From an uncultured Ruminococcus sp. (lineage in GTDB: Bacteria > Bacillota > Clostridia > Oscillospirales > Acutalibacteraceae), in assembly GCA_902765855.1 (NCBI GenBank), contig CACXBF010000001.1, forward strand, positions 62,001-126,000: a stretch of 64,000 nucleotides of DNA, given 5' to 3'. Under the pieces are notes generated by a model. The model was not told the DNA's origin and ran no database searches. It saw only the letters and a program-made list of their open reading frames with translations. The position numbers and the translations under genes are program-made. Positions 8,736 to 17,493 of the stretch are shown in pieces. Positions within the stretch are counted from its first letter, which is position 1; the number at the start of each line of letters is the position of its first letter.

Positions 8736-9242
8736 ATGAATTTTTTAAATACTATTGGTTCAGGAATCACCCAGGCGATAGATACTGTTGTAGAGAAAAA
8801 CAGATATATTGCGTATACAAATCGTTTAAAGTTTGTCATCAAGAGCGAAACAGAAACCCTAAATCGTGCATATAGTGCTTTAGGAAAACATTTTTATAAA
8901 GACCTAAAGGGAGACCCGGAGAGTGCCGAGGTTCAAAGACTTTGTAAGGTTATTGATGTAGCTCAGGAAAGGCTTAAAAAAGCTCAGGATAGACTTGAAT
9001 ATGTAATTATGTATGGTATTCCTGAAACAAATAAAACAGAAGAGCCTGCCGCCGAAGAAGAACCGGTTATTGTTGATTCTTCAGAAGAGGACGAGGGCGA
9101 TATTACTATATGCTGTGCAGATAACGCAGAAGATATAAGTTCTCCTCTTGAAATCAAAGAAACTGCAGAAGATGTCAAGGCAGAATCAGAAAAATCTGAT
9201 GCAGATGATTTGAATGTTAAAACAGATGATGTCGATGAATAA
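8736..9242 (+). CDS. Hypothetical acidic protein with helical N-terminus
   Basis: 168 residues, ATG preceded by GGAGGT. Residues 1-90 look helical (FVIKSETETLNRAYSALGKHFY, then AQERLKKAQDRLEYV, a likely coiled coil); residues 95-168 are strongly acidic and low in complexity, with runs such as PAAEEEP and SSEEDEGD. No signal peptide or membrane segment. A TATAAT at 8688-8693 is a likely -10 box but the -35 is weak. The similar helical N-terminus occurs in small Clostridia proteins that carry zinc ribbons instead of the acidic tail, but no function is recognised. Confidence 0.6.
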   Translation: MNFLNTIGSGITQAIDTVVEKNRYIAYTNRLKFVIKSETETLNRAYSALGKHFYKDLKGDPESAEVQRLCKVIDVAQERLKKAQDRLEYVIMYGIPETNKTEEPAAEEEPVIVDSSEEDEGDITICCADNAEDISSPLEIKETAEDVKAESEKSDADDLNVKTDDVDE

Positions 9243-9299
9243 TTATTCTTATTCGATTTAAAAATTTATCTTTAATTTATGCAATTTTATATTGGTTTT

Positions 9300-9328
9300 G
9301 GGAATGCTTATTGGCATTCCCATTTTTC
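9300..9328 (+). terminator. Intrinsic terminator of the acidic protein gene
   Basis: GGGAATGC pairs with GCATTCCC and is followed by ATTTTTC, about 60 bases after the stop codon. Confidence 0.75.
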
Positions 9329-9478
9329 GGCCAATTTTCAACTTGAGAAAAAGGCCTTTTGTTGTGAAAAATATATTTCCGTTAAGTAATGACTTCCGGT
9401 AAATTCATAGATATTTCTCTATAATAAAATAACTTATCTATAATATGAAATTTTGTGTAATTTGCTATGCGTTCGTGC

Positions 9479-9507
9479 TTGACATTTTTAATAGGAAAAT
9501 ATATACT
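9479..9507 (+). promoter_or_regulatory. Promoter of the pilus assembly operon
   Basis: TTGACA, a 17-base spacer and TATACT: a near-consensus sigma-A type promoter. The start of transcription would be about 9514, giving a leader of roughly 190 bases before the first gene. Confidence 0.8.
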
Positions 9508-9513
9508 GTTTAT

Positions 9514-9706
9514 ATAAACTATTTTTTAGATAGAGAATAATTTTTGTGCTTTTTAATATATTATGCACAAAATAGTTCAAAACGAAACAAAAACACCACT
9601 CTAATAGGTAAAACCCATTAGAACCATTGGCGTTTTTGTATTATTATGCCCTAACGGGAAAACCCCTTAAACATAAAAACCAAATAACGAAAAGCGTGGT
9701 GTATTT
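9514..9706 (+). promoter_or_regulatory. Structured leader with internal terminator before pilus genes
   Basis: The leader first forms a long stem (AACTATTTT at the start with AAAATAGTT near 9570, enclosing TTGTGC/GCACAA). A terminator-like hairpin at 9589-9639 follows, ending in GTTTTTG. A CACCAC in its 5' arm can instead pair with GTGGTG ten bases before the ATG, where a ribosome site is expected and no GGAGG is visible. This suggests switching between early termination and translation block. It does not match the conserved cores of either c-di-GMP riboswitch class. Confidence 0.45.
9589..9639 (+). terminator. Intrinsic terminator inside the pilus operon leader
   Basis: AAAAACACCA and TGGCGTTTTT form the outer stem, CTAAT and ATTAG the inner one; the T-run follows. 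It lies downstream of the only good promoter and upstream of the first pilus gene. Confidence 0.65.
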
Positions 9707-11494
9707 ATGAAAACAACTGCAACTGTCATGCAGGTGTCAAGAAGCCTTCTTATTCTTACTCCTGCGGAATATGACAAGCCTGAATCTACAATTCAGATTT
9801 CGGCTAAGAAAAACAATGTGCCAACTCCTACAATCTTTGGTGCTCCGCAAATCTTTGAACTTAAGGATTCATTAAAGGATCATCCGATGCAAAAATCGGA
9901 CGAGCTCGCACAATTCGTAAAGAGATGTGCGCAGAGTATAGGTCTTAACCTTGGCGATGTTTTCGTTTGTATAGAGGACGAGGATAATGTTGTCAGCACA
10001 GAGTATACTCACCCTGCCGCTAAAGAAAAAATGCTTCCGGCATATGCTCGTGTAGAGGCTGAGAAGATTCTTCACGGAGATATTGCCCAGTATACCATTA
10101 TTCATTCAGAGTATGGTTATCAGTTTGGCAGGGCAAAGAAATCAGAAGATCTTCAGGCAGCTCTCTTTGCTATGAGTTCCAAAACTATAGCAGATATTAA
10201 GGTAGAGTTTGAAAAGGAAGGAATTCATGTAGTCAAGATTATTCCTCCTATCACAGCTCTTATTCATGCAGGTAAGGAACAAATGAACTCCGCAACAAAG
10301 ACAGTAGCTCTCATCAGTATTGATTTTGTTGCAACTCGTCTTGTAATTCTACATAACGGCGCTCCTATCTTCCAGCAGTCTTTCTCAAGCGTGCTTGAAG
10401 ATATCGCTGAAATGATTTCTCTTGAGTTTGGTATAAGCCCTCTCGGAGCTATCGACCTTATTCGTGAAAACGGTCTTGGCGTATGTGACCGTTGCAATGA
10501 CCCAAATACAAGAAAGCAAACTATGGGTATGCTCGATAATGCTGCCGGAGAGGTTCTCAGAACTCTCAGAATGGTTATCTCTACCCAAAAGGTTGATATC
10601 GACCAAATTGTTATTTGTGACAGCCTTTCAAAGCTTTCAAATCTTTCTAATTATTGCCGTTCTATCGGTCTTACAGCTCCTATTGAAAATGTTTCAACAA
10701 TCTATACACAGGGTATAGTACCGCCTCAGGTAACGGAGGTTGCTAATGATAAAGGTTATAGCGCTTGTTGCTATGTAACGCTCAATGCTATCCTTGATAT
10801 GAGAACCGGTGAGGGCAATTTCCTCGGCGGTGAATCAGGAATGGCACACCTCCAGAAAAATTCAACTCTTGGTGGCAAGATTGCAGCAGGTGCTGCAATA
10901 GCAGTAGGTCTTTGGATGCTTGTTGTCGGCGGCTGGTGGATGTTCCTTAATATAAGATACAACAATGACCAGAATGCTTTGAACGACCCTATTCTTACAG
11001 AAACAAAGAACCTTCTTAAAGATGAAAGCGATTATCAGCAAAAGCTGAGTAATCTTCAGACAGATAAAGATCTTCTTCCTACAACAGTAGTACATGTTGG
11101 AGATATACTTGACCATGTCTTTGATTTTTCCCATCAGAAGCTTGGCGCTTTGCAGAATGTGAATGTAAGTAATTCAAGCAATTCAATCAGTGCTAGTATT
11201 ATTACAAATGATTTTGAGCAGTATGTTAAGCTAAGAGATTATATCAAAGACCAGCAAAATTACTTCGACCTTAGCGCTAATATGACATCTACTCGTGCTG
11301 AAAGTGGCAATGTTACTAATACTTTGAGTATATCTGTTTCTGCCGATACTATCAAAAAGGCAAAGGAAGAGAAAGATAAAGAAGAAAATAATAAAGAAAC
11401 AGTTTCGGAAAATCCAACAACGGATAAAACCGATAAAACAGATACAACAGATAAAACACAAGTTACCAGCACAACTGAGGAGGCGAGCAAATAA
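9707..11494 (+). CDS. pilM: PilM-PilN fusion, type IV pilus assembly platform
   Basis: 595 residues. Residues 1 to about 370 form a PilM/FtsA-like actin-fold domain (for example TKTVALISIDFVATRLVIL), the cytoplasmic ATP-binding partner of the pilus motor. A membrane segment follows at about 388-414 (AIAVGLWMLVVGGWWMFLNI). After it come a coiled coil and a small alpha/beta domain to about 545, as in PilN, and then a low-complexity Lys/Thr/Asp tail. In most bacteria PilM binds the short cytoplasmic tail of a separate PilN; here one chain carries both. No strong ribosome site is visible; the upstream leader may control translation. The stop codon overlaps the next ATG by one base, so the two proteins are translationally coupled. 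Confidence 0.8.
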   Translation: MKTTATVMQVSRSLLILTPAEYDKPESTIQISAKKNNVPTPTIFGAPQIFELKDSLKDHPMQKSDELAQFVKRCAQSIGLNLGDVFVCIEDEDNVVSTEYTHPAAKEKMLPAYARVEAEKILHGDIAQYTIIHSEYGYQFGRAKKSEDLQAALFAMSSKTIADIKVEFEKEGIHVVKIIPPITALIHAGKEQMNSATKTVALISIDFVATRLVILHNGAPIFQQSFSSVLEDIAEMISLEFGISPLGAIDLIRENGLGVCDRCNDPNTRKQTMGMLDNAAGEVLRTLRMVISTQKVDIDQIVICDSLSKLSNLSNYCRSIGLTAPIENVSTIYTQGIVPPQVTEVANDKGYSACCYVTLNAILDMRTGEGNFLGGESGMAHLQKNSTLGGKIAAGAAIAVGLWMLVVGGWWMFLNIRYNNDQNALNDPILTETKNLLKDESDYQQKLSNLQTDKDLLPTTVVHVGDILDHVFDFSHQKLGALQNVNVSNSSNSISASIITNDFEQYVKLRDYIKDQQNYFDLSANMTSTRAESGNVTNTLSISVSADTIKKAKEEKDKEENNKETVSENPTTDKTDKTDTTDKTQVTSTTEEASK

Positions 11495-12285
11495 TGGAAT
11501 CTAAAAATTCTTTCCCAAAATATATTATTGTTATTGCACTTATAGTCGTAGTAGCATTGATATTTTTCTTTTTGGTTCAGCTTCCTTTTATGAGTAAGCA
11601 ACCTGAACTTGAAAAGCAACACCAGGCAGATGCTTCTCAACTTAAGATTTATCAAGATGCTTATGCAGATAGAGAAAATCTTGCGGCCAGAGTAAGCAGT
11701 ATGAAGGCACAATATGAAAAGGATAGTAAAGACCTTTTTATTAATGCAACAAAATCTCCGCAAGATATTATGGATATGATTAACGCATCAAAGGTTATGC
11801 CTACTACATATAGCGTTTCAGAACAGACAATTGATAGTAAGGGCAGACAGTCATCAAGTGGTGAGCCTCTTTATTCAACAAATATTTCTATCGTATTTAA
11901 TTCACTCGATGAAACTCAGATAGGAACGGTTCTCGATTATTTTGAGGCACAGTCTGAGGGCGCATACTATATTGGAAATGTAAGTCTCTCAGCTTTAGCA
12001 AAGGAAGATAAGCCTACCGCAGCAGAGGATGTTGATAATTCAGAAGATTCTAAATCAAATAAGGATGAAAGCAGCGAAAGCAACGATAAAGTAAATGGTG
12101 ACCTTAATACTCTCTATTTCTCAGGCAAATATCAGGTTTCCATTACATTGATGCTCTATTACTTCCTCCCAACAGATCAAACACCTGATGCAATTAGAAA
12201 AGCGGTTGAAGAAGCTTCTAATGCAGCAGAAGGAAAAGTTGTAGCAACAACATCAGATGCATCATCAGCATCATCAGCTGCATAA
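11494..12285 (+). CDS. PilO-like pilus alignment protein
   Basis: 263 residues. A short cytoplasmic N-terminus, one membrane segment at about 10-32 (YIIVIALIVVVALIFFFLV), a coiled coil at about 36-75, then an extracytoplasmic alpha/beta domain interrupted by a Ser/Asp/Lys-rich insert at about 170-195, and a Ser/Ala-rich tail. This is the architecture of PilO, which dimerises with PilN to connect the pilus motor to the envelope. Sequence identity to characterised PilO is low; the call rests on topology and on its place directly after the PilM-PilN gene, with overlapping stop and start codons. Confidence 0.7.
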   Translation: MESKNSFPKYIIVIALIVVVALIFFFLVQLPFMSKQPELEKQHQADASQLKIYQDAYADRENLAARVSSMKAQYEKDSKDLFINATKSPQDIMDMINASKVMPTTYSVSEQTIDSKGRQSSSGEPLYSTNISIVFNSLDETQIGTVLDYFEAQSEGAYYIGNVSLSALAKEDKPTAAEDVDNSEDSKSNKDESSESNDKVNGDLNTLYFSGKYQVSITLMLYYFLPTDQTPDAIRKAVEEASNAAEGKVVATTSDASSASSAA

Positions 12286-12312
12286 TTTATAGGCAAAAGG
12301 GATTAAAAAATT

Positions 12313-13197
12313 ATGGAATCTTTGGCTTACCTTGGTACAACAGGCGGACTTATATGGCTTGCCGCCTGCTTGCCAATAGGTTTTTTACTGATATTTATAG
12401 CGTATTTTCTTTTTAATAAATTTCCTGCCAAATGGTATTGTGACTATGATGAAGAACCGTCTGAGGAATTACTTGGAAGGCGAGTATCGTTTAAGGGTTC
12501 GGGAATTATACTTTCAATAATTGCTGCAATTTGCCTTATGCTTTGTCGATTGCAGTTTAATAAGGGCTACGATATACTGTTTGCTGCTTTGGGATTTTCT
12601 ATAGTCATATTACTTATGATTACAATTTCCGATTTTAAATATACGATAATTCCGGACCAGTTCACAGTAGCTTTGGCTGTTGTATTTCTTGCAGTGATAA
12701 TATATGACAGAATACGAGGCTATAATATATTCAGCTCAGAATGGTGGCAACCGCTTGCAGGAGCAGCAATCGGAGGCGGAGCAATGCTTCTGATAAATGC
12801 CCTTGGCGTGCTGATTTATAAAAGAGAAGGTGTGGGCTTTGGTGATGTAAAGCTTTTTGCCGCAATCGGAATCCTTACAGGTTTTCCAGGTACAATATAC
12901 ACTATATTTATTTCGCTTATAATCGCAAGCATCGGTTTTATTGTTACTCTTATTATACAAAGATTGAATTCTGAGTCTGATGAAAGTTCAGAAGAAATTT
13001 CTGATGATGAAGAAGATGACGATGATATAGAACTTTCAGAAGCTGATACATCAGAAACCTCTGAAATATCAGAGCAAGATACAAAAGGTTCTTACCTTGC
13101 CTTTGGTCCGTATATTGCTATTGGAACTATTATTTATATTTGTTTCTTCGATTTGATAAATAATGCCGTAAGTATGTACTTAGCCTTGTTTAAGTAA
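12313..13197 (+). CDS. pilD: Prepilin peptidase (A24), peptidase domain only
   Basis: 294 residues with about eight membrane segments. Both catalytic aspartates of the A24 family are visible: one in SDFKYTIIPD at about residue 107 and one in GVGFGDVKL at about residue 179. The N-terminal cysteine-rich methyltransferase domain of classical PilD is absent, so it should cleave prepilins but may not N-methylate them. An acidic insert at about 219-258 (runs of Asp, Glu, Ser) lies between the last membrane segments and is unusual. It is the third gene of the pilus operon, 27 bases after the PilO-like gene. Confidence 0.85.
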   Translation: MESLAYLGTTGGLIWLAACLPIGFLLIFIAYFLFNKFPAKWYCDYDEEPSEELLGRRVSFKGSGIILSIIAAICLMLCRLQFNKGYDILFAALGFSIVILLMITISDFKYTIIPDQFTVALAVVFLAVIIYDRIRGYNIFSSEWWQPLAGAAIGGGAMLLINALGVLIYKREGVGFGDVKLFAAIGILTGFPGTIYTIFISLIIASIGFIVTLIIQRLNSESDESSEEISDDEEDDDDIELSEADTSETSEISEQDTKGSYLAFGPYIAIGTIIYICFFDLINNAVSMYLALFK

Positions 13198-13233
13198 AAA
13201 GCTACTTTTCTCAACTTTTAAGGAGTGTAATTG

Positions 13234-14934
13234 ATGAGGGCAAGCAATCTAAAAATAGGTCAAATCCTTATAAATTCAGGTGCAATAACTGAAGAACAGC
13301 TCGAAGCAGTTCTTGAGAAACAAAAAACCTCTAAAAAGCGTATAGCAGATATTCTCGTAGAGGATGGTATAGTTACAGAGCAGCAAGTTTGTAAGGCTCT
13401 CGAAAAGCAGTTGCTTATACCGTATCTTGACCTTGATACAGTACAGATTGATCCGGAACAAATGGCAAACCTTATTCCAGAAAACCTTGCTCAGCAATAT
13501 ATGGTTTTGCCGATTTCACTTGAGGGAAGATTTCTGACTATTGCAGTCGCAGACCCGCTTAACTATAAGGCATTTAATGATATTGCAATTTATACAAAGC
13601 TAAAGATTAAGCCTGTTATTGCCGAACCAACTAAAATTACAAACAAATTCCGTGAGGTTTATGCCTCGCAAAAGGCTTATGATGATGCTAAGGAGTTCGT
13701 TGCTTCTCAGCAGATGAGCGATAAAACCAAAGAAGAGGCAGAAGAAGCTGCAAAGGCAGAAGCTACAGGAAACGACCAGCCTATTATTCGTTTTGTTAAT
13801 AATATGATGGAAGAAGCTGTTTATCAAAAGGCCAGTGATATTCATATTGAGCCTATGGAAAAATGTATGAGAATACGCTTCCGTATAGATGGTAACTGCC
13901 AAATTTATATGGAAACAGCTCCTGAGCTTATACCTTCAGTTACGAGCCGTATAAAATTTATAGGTAATATGAATATCGCCGAAAAGCGTATTCCACAGGA
14001 TGGTCGTATTAACTATAAAATCGGCGGTATGGAAATTGACCTCCGTATTTCAGTTCTTCCGTCTATGTTTGGCGAAAAGATAGTTATGCGTATTACCACT
14101 TCTCTCGGTATGGAGCTTAAAAAAGAAAATATAGGCTTCCTGCCAGAGAACCTTAAAAAATTTGATCACCTTATTTCAAGCCATAGAGGTATTATCCTTG
14201 TTACAGGTGCTACTGGTTCCGGTAAATCAACCACGCTTTATACCGGACTCCGTGCAATTATGAGAGATGAAATCAATATTATTACCGTTGAAAATCCGGT
14301 TGAAATGATTGTTCCGGGTATTACACAGGTTAATATCAATGAAAAAGCAGGTCTAACCTTTGCGGCAGCTCTTAGATCTATTCTTCGTCAGGACCCTGAT
14401 GTTATTATGATCGGTGAGATTCGTGATGGTGAAACTGCCAATATTGCGGTTTCTGCGGCTATTACAGGTCACTTGGTTCTCTCTACACTTCATACATACG
14501 ACGCACCAAGCTCGGTTGCCCGTCTTGTAGATATGGGAATAGAACCGTATATGGTTTCATCTGCGGTACTTGGCATTATAGCTCAAAAGCTTGTTTTAAG
14601 GCTTTGCAAAGATTGTAAGCAGCCGTATTCACCGAGCCATGAGGAGCGTTTGTCGCTCAATCTTCCGCTTGATGAGGATATTACACTTTATAAGCCCTGC
14701 GGCTGTGAAAAATGTAATAAAAAAGGCTATAAAGGAAGAATTGCTGTTCATGAGATTATGCTCTTTACTCATGTTGTTAAGCGTGCGGTTACTAAGAACA
14801 TAAGCTCAGATGAACTTAGAGATGTAGCTATAGAGGACGGTATGATTCCTATGACAGAGAATGTACGCCGACTCGTGCTTCAGGGAGTAACCTCTTATGA
14901 AGTATTTATAGATGTTACTATCTCTAATGACTAA
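13234..14934 (+). CDS. pilB: PilB, pilus extension ATPase
   Basis: 566 residues from the ATG at 13234, with AAGGAG eight bases upstream; a TTG one codon earlier is also possible. Order: MshEN-type N-terminal domain to about 150, linker, then the GspE/PilB ATPase core with Walker A GATGSGKSTT at about 325 and Walker B DPDVIMIGEIRDGE at about 387, then the zinc-binding tetracysteine pair CKDC and CEKC at about 458-491. The tetracysteine element separates PilB/GspE from PilT. It hydrolyses ATP at the cytoplasmic face to add pilins to the fibre. Confidence 0.93.
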   Translation: MRASNLKIGQILINSGAITEEQLEAVLEKQKTSKKRIADILVEDGIVTEQQVCKALEKQLLIPYLDLDTVQIDPEQMANLIPENLAQQYMVLPISLEGRFLTIAVADPLNYKAFNDIAIYTKLKIKPVIAEPTKITNKFREVYASQKAYDDAKEFVASQQMSDKTKEEAEEAAKAEATGNDQPIIRFVNNMMEEAVYQKASDIHIEPMEKCMRIRFRIDGNCQIYMETAPELIPSVTSRIKFIGNMNIAEKRIPQDGRINYKIGGMEIDLRISVLPSMFGEKIVMRITTSLGMELKKENIGFLPENLKKFDHLISSHRGIILVTGATGSGKSTTLYTGLRAIMRDEINIITVENPVEMIVPGITQVNINEKAGLTFAAALRSILRQDPDVIMIGEIRDGETANIAVSAAITGHLVLSTLHTYDAPSSVARLVDMGIEPYMVSSAVLGIIAQKLVLRLCKDCKQPYSPSHEERLSLNLPLDEDITLYKPCGCEKCNKKGYKGRIAVHEIMLFTHVVKRAVTKNISSDELRDVAIEDGMIPMTENVRRLVLQGVTSYEVFIDVTISND

Positions 14935-15009
14935 TATTAAAAGATTTTTGCATTTTCATAAAATGCTTAAAGCGCAAATAAATAATAACGATAGGGGCGA
15001 TATTTAAAG

Positions 15010-16059
15010 ATGGATTTTTATAATCTCGTTAAAATGGCCGTTGAGAAGGGTGCTTCTGATATTCACCTTGCCTCCGGTAACCACCCGGCATACAGACTTC
15101 ATGGTAATGTAATCTTTACAGACGACCCTGCTCTTACAGAGGGCGAGGTTACTGCAGTTATCAAAGCTTTGCTTATGGCGGATAAGTTCAATACCTTTAT
15201 GACAGTCGGTGAAGCCGACGCCGCCGTTGAAATCGGCGATTGCGGTCGTTTCAGAGCAAATGCTTTCCACCAGAGATGCGGAACATCTATTGTTCTTCGT
15301 GTTATCAATAGTGTTGTTCCTGAATTGAGTACTTTCCATATGCCAAAGGCTATCAGAAAAACACTCGAACTTAACGCTGGTTTGGTTCTCCTTTGCGGAC
15401 CTACCGGTTCCGGTAAATCTACTACTCTTGCGGCTTTGCTTAACGAAATAAATAAGAACAAGAGCCGTCATATTATCACAATCGAAGACCCGGTTGAATT
15501 TATACATACTCCTAAGCATTGCATCATCAACCAGAGAGAAATCGGACTCGATTGCCAATCTTATGCAAATGCTCTTAGAGCTGCGATGCGTGAAGACCCT
15601 GATATTATCCTCCTCGGAGAGCTTCGTGATAGAGAAACAATGTCAACAGCTATGACAGCCGTTGAAACAGGACACTTGGTTTTCTCAACAGTTCATACAG
15701 AGGGCGCTGCTAAGACAATAGATAGACTTATAGATATCTTCCCTGCCGACCAACAGCAGCAGATTAGAGTTCAGCTTTCAACATCTCTTAAAGCTGTTAT
15801 TTCTCAGAGACTTCTTCCTCGAGCAACAGGAGGTCGTGTTGCCGCATTCGAGATGATGTTCGTTACAAAGGCTATCAGTAACCTTATTCGTGAGAATAAG
15901 ACAGCCAATATCGACCAGGCTATTCAGCTTGGTACACAAACTGGTATGATTACCATGAAGAAGAGTATCGAAGGACTTCTCAACCAAGGTATTATCACTG
16001 CCCAGACAGCTAAGGCTTGGAGCTTCGACATCGGCGAAACTGACCAACTTATAACCTGA
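15010..16059 (+). CDS. pilT: PilT, pilus retraction ATPase
   Basis: 349 residues, normal PilT length. Walker A GPTGSGKSTT at about 130, Walker B REDPDIILLGELRD at about 193, the His box HLVFSTVHT, and the AISNLIREN variant of the AIRNLIRE motif that is specific to PilT at about 287. No tetracysteine element. Start ATG follows AGGGGCGAT. Its presence beside PilB and PilC points to true retractable type IV pili (twitching or DNA uptake) rather than only a secretion pseudopilus. Confidence 0.93.
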   Translation: MDFYNLVKMAVEKGASDIHLASGNHPAYRLHGNVIFTDDPALTEGEVTAVIKALLMADKFNTFMTVGEADAAVEIGDCGRFRANAFHQRCGTSIVLRVINSVVPELSTFHMPKAIRKTLELNAGLVLLCGPTGSGKSTTLAALLNEINKNKSRHIITIEDPVEFIHTPKHCIINQREIGLDCQSYANALRAAMREDPDIILLGELRDRETMSTAMTAVETGHLVFSTVHTEGAAKTIDRLIDIFPADQQQQIRVQLSTSLKAVISQRLLPRATGGRVAAFEMMFVTKAISNLIRENKTANIDQAIQLGTQTGMITMKKSIEGLLNQGIITAQTAKAWSFDIGETDQLIT

Positions 16060-16083
16060 TTTCCTAAGGGGCGGTGAATTAAA

Positions 16084-17325
16084 TTGAAATATAAATATAC
16101 GGCGATAAATCAGAAAAATCAAAAGAAAACAGGATTTTTAGATGCACCAACAGAAAATGAGGCTCTTAATTCTTTAAGAAATAAGGGACTCGTTGTTCAG
16201 GAACTCGTAGAAGCTCCTAACTCCGATGCACCTACAAGTATTATGCAGATGGAAATCGGCGGCGATTATCATAAGCAAAAGATTAAGCCAAAGAAACTCC
16301 TGATGTTCCTTAACCAGATGGCTCTTATGATGAAGGCTGGTATCAACCTTTCTCTTGCTATGGAGATTATGATTACCACCGAAAAAGATAAGACCATGAA
16401 GAAAATTATGACCGAAATGAACCAGGATCTCTATAACGGTATTACCATGTCACAGTCTATGAGAAAGTTTAAATCTTTCCCATCAATCATAGTAAGTATC
16501 GTAGAGGCTGGTGAGGCAAACGGTCGTCTTGATACAGCTTTTGAACAGTGTGCGCTTATCACAAAGAAGGATATAGCACTTAAAGGTAAACTCAAAAGTG
16601 CATTTATGTACCCTATCTTCCTTATTGTGCTTATAATTGTAGTTGTTATCGTTCTTTGCTGTTTTGTTTTGCCAACATTTACAGGTGTTTACGATAGCTT
16701 TGGTGCCGACCTACCTGGTCTTACAAAGGTTGTTATGGGTTTCTCAGACTTCCTTATCGGATATTGGTGGCTGCTCCTCCTTATCGTTCTTGCTATTACG
16801 GTAGCATTTATCCTGCTGAAGAAGAACAGTGCGGAATTTGCAATGAAGTTTGCACAGTTCCAGATGAAGATACCGCTTATCGGTCCTATCATCAGACAAT
16901 CTTCTCTTGCTCGTTTCTGCCGACTTATGTCGACCCTTACAGATGCAGGTATTCCTATTCATAGAGCCATGGCTCTTTCAAGAGATACTGTTTCTAACCT
17001 CTTTGTCAGAGCAAGAATAACAGATGTTATCAATGATGTTCAGATAGGTGTGCCAATCAATGAGGCTATGAAAAAGCACCCGGTATTCGATGCAATTCTC
17101 GTTTCTATGATTCGAGTTGGTGAAGAATCAGGTATGCTTGGTGATTCTCTCTATAAGATGGCAGAACTTTTTGAATCACAAACAGAAGAATCTACACAAA
17201 GACTTACAGATATGATGACGCCGATTATGACAGTTGTCATAGGTGTTATTGTTGGTTTCCTTGTTGTTTCTATTATTCTTCCAATGTTTGGTATGTACGA
17301 TGTTATTGGTACATCACAAAGCTAA
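16084..17325 (+). CDS. pilC: PilC, inner membrane pilus platform protein
   Basis: 413 residues starting at a TTG preceded by AGGGGCGGTG. It contains the usual leading motif (YKYTAINQKNQKKTGFLDA), then two T2SF cytoplasmic domains (about 70-195 and 273-395), each followed by a membrane segment, with three membrane segments in all. PilC couples the ATPases PilB and PilT to the growing fibre. It is the last gene of the cluster and is followed by a strong terminator. No pilin or minor pilin gene follows, so the fibre subunits must be encoded elsewhere. Confidence 0.92.
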   Translation: MKYKYTAINQKNQKKTGFLDAPTENEALNSLRNKGLVVQELVEAPNSDAPTSIMQMEIGGDYHKQKIKPKKLLMFLNQMALMMKAGINLSLAMEIMITTEKDKTMKKIMTEMNQDLYNGITMSQSMRKFKSFPSIIVSIVEAGEANGRLDTAFEQCALITKKDIALKGKLKSAFMYPIFLIVLIIVVVIVLCCFVLPTFTGVYDSFGADLPGLTKVVMGFSDFLIGYWWLLLLIVLAITVAFILLKKNSAEFAMKFAQFQMKIPLIGPIIRQSSLARFCRLMSTLTDAGIPIHRAMALSRDTVSNLFVRARITDVINDVQIGVPINEAMKKHPVFDAILVSMIRVGEESGMLGDSLYKMAELFESQTEESTQRLTDMMTPIMTVVIGVIVGFLVVSIILPMFGMYDVIGTSQS

Positions 17326-17355
17326 ACGGCTTAAATCTTATAATTAGTCCTATTA

Positions 17356-17390
17356 AAGACGGTCACGAAGGTGGCCGTCTTTTTGTGTTT
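17356..17390 (+). terminator. Intrinsic terminator of the pilus operon
   Basis: AGACGGTCAC, loop GAAG, GTGGCCGTCT, then TTTTTGTGTTT. Confidence 0.9.
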
Positions 17391-17493
17391 AATTAAATTT
17401 ATATAAAATAGTAGAACTTGCTTTAAGGTTGTGGTAAAATGAGAAAGGAATATTCTACTATTCTTTTAATAAGAATTATAAGGGGTTGATTTT

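Noticed and set aside
9514..9706. c-di-GMP riboswitch before the pilus operon
   Set aside because: Considered because clostridial pili are often under c-di-GMP, but the conserved bases of class I and class II are not found.
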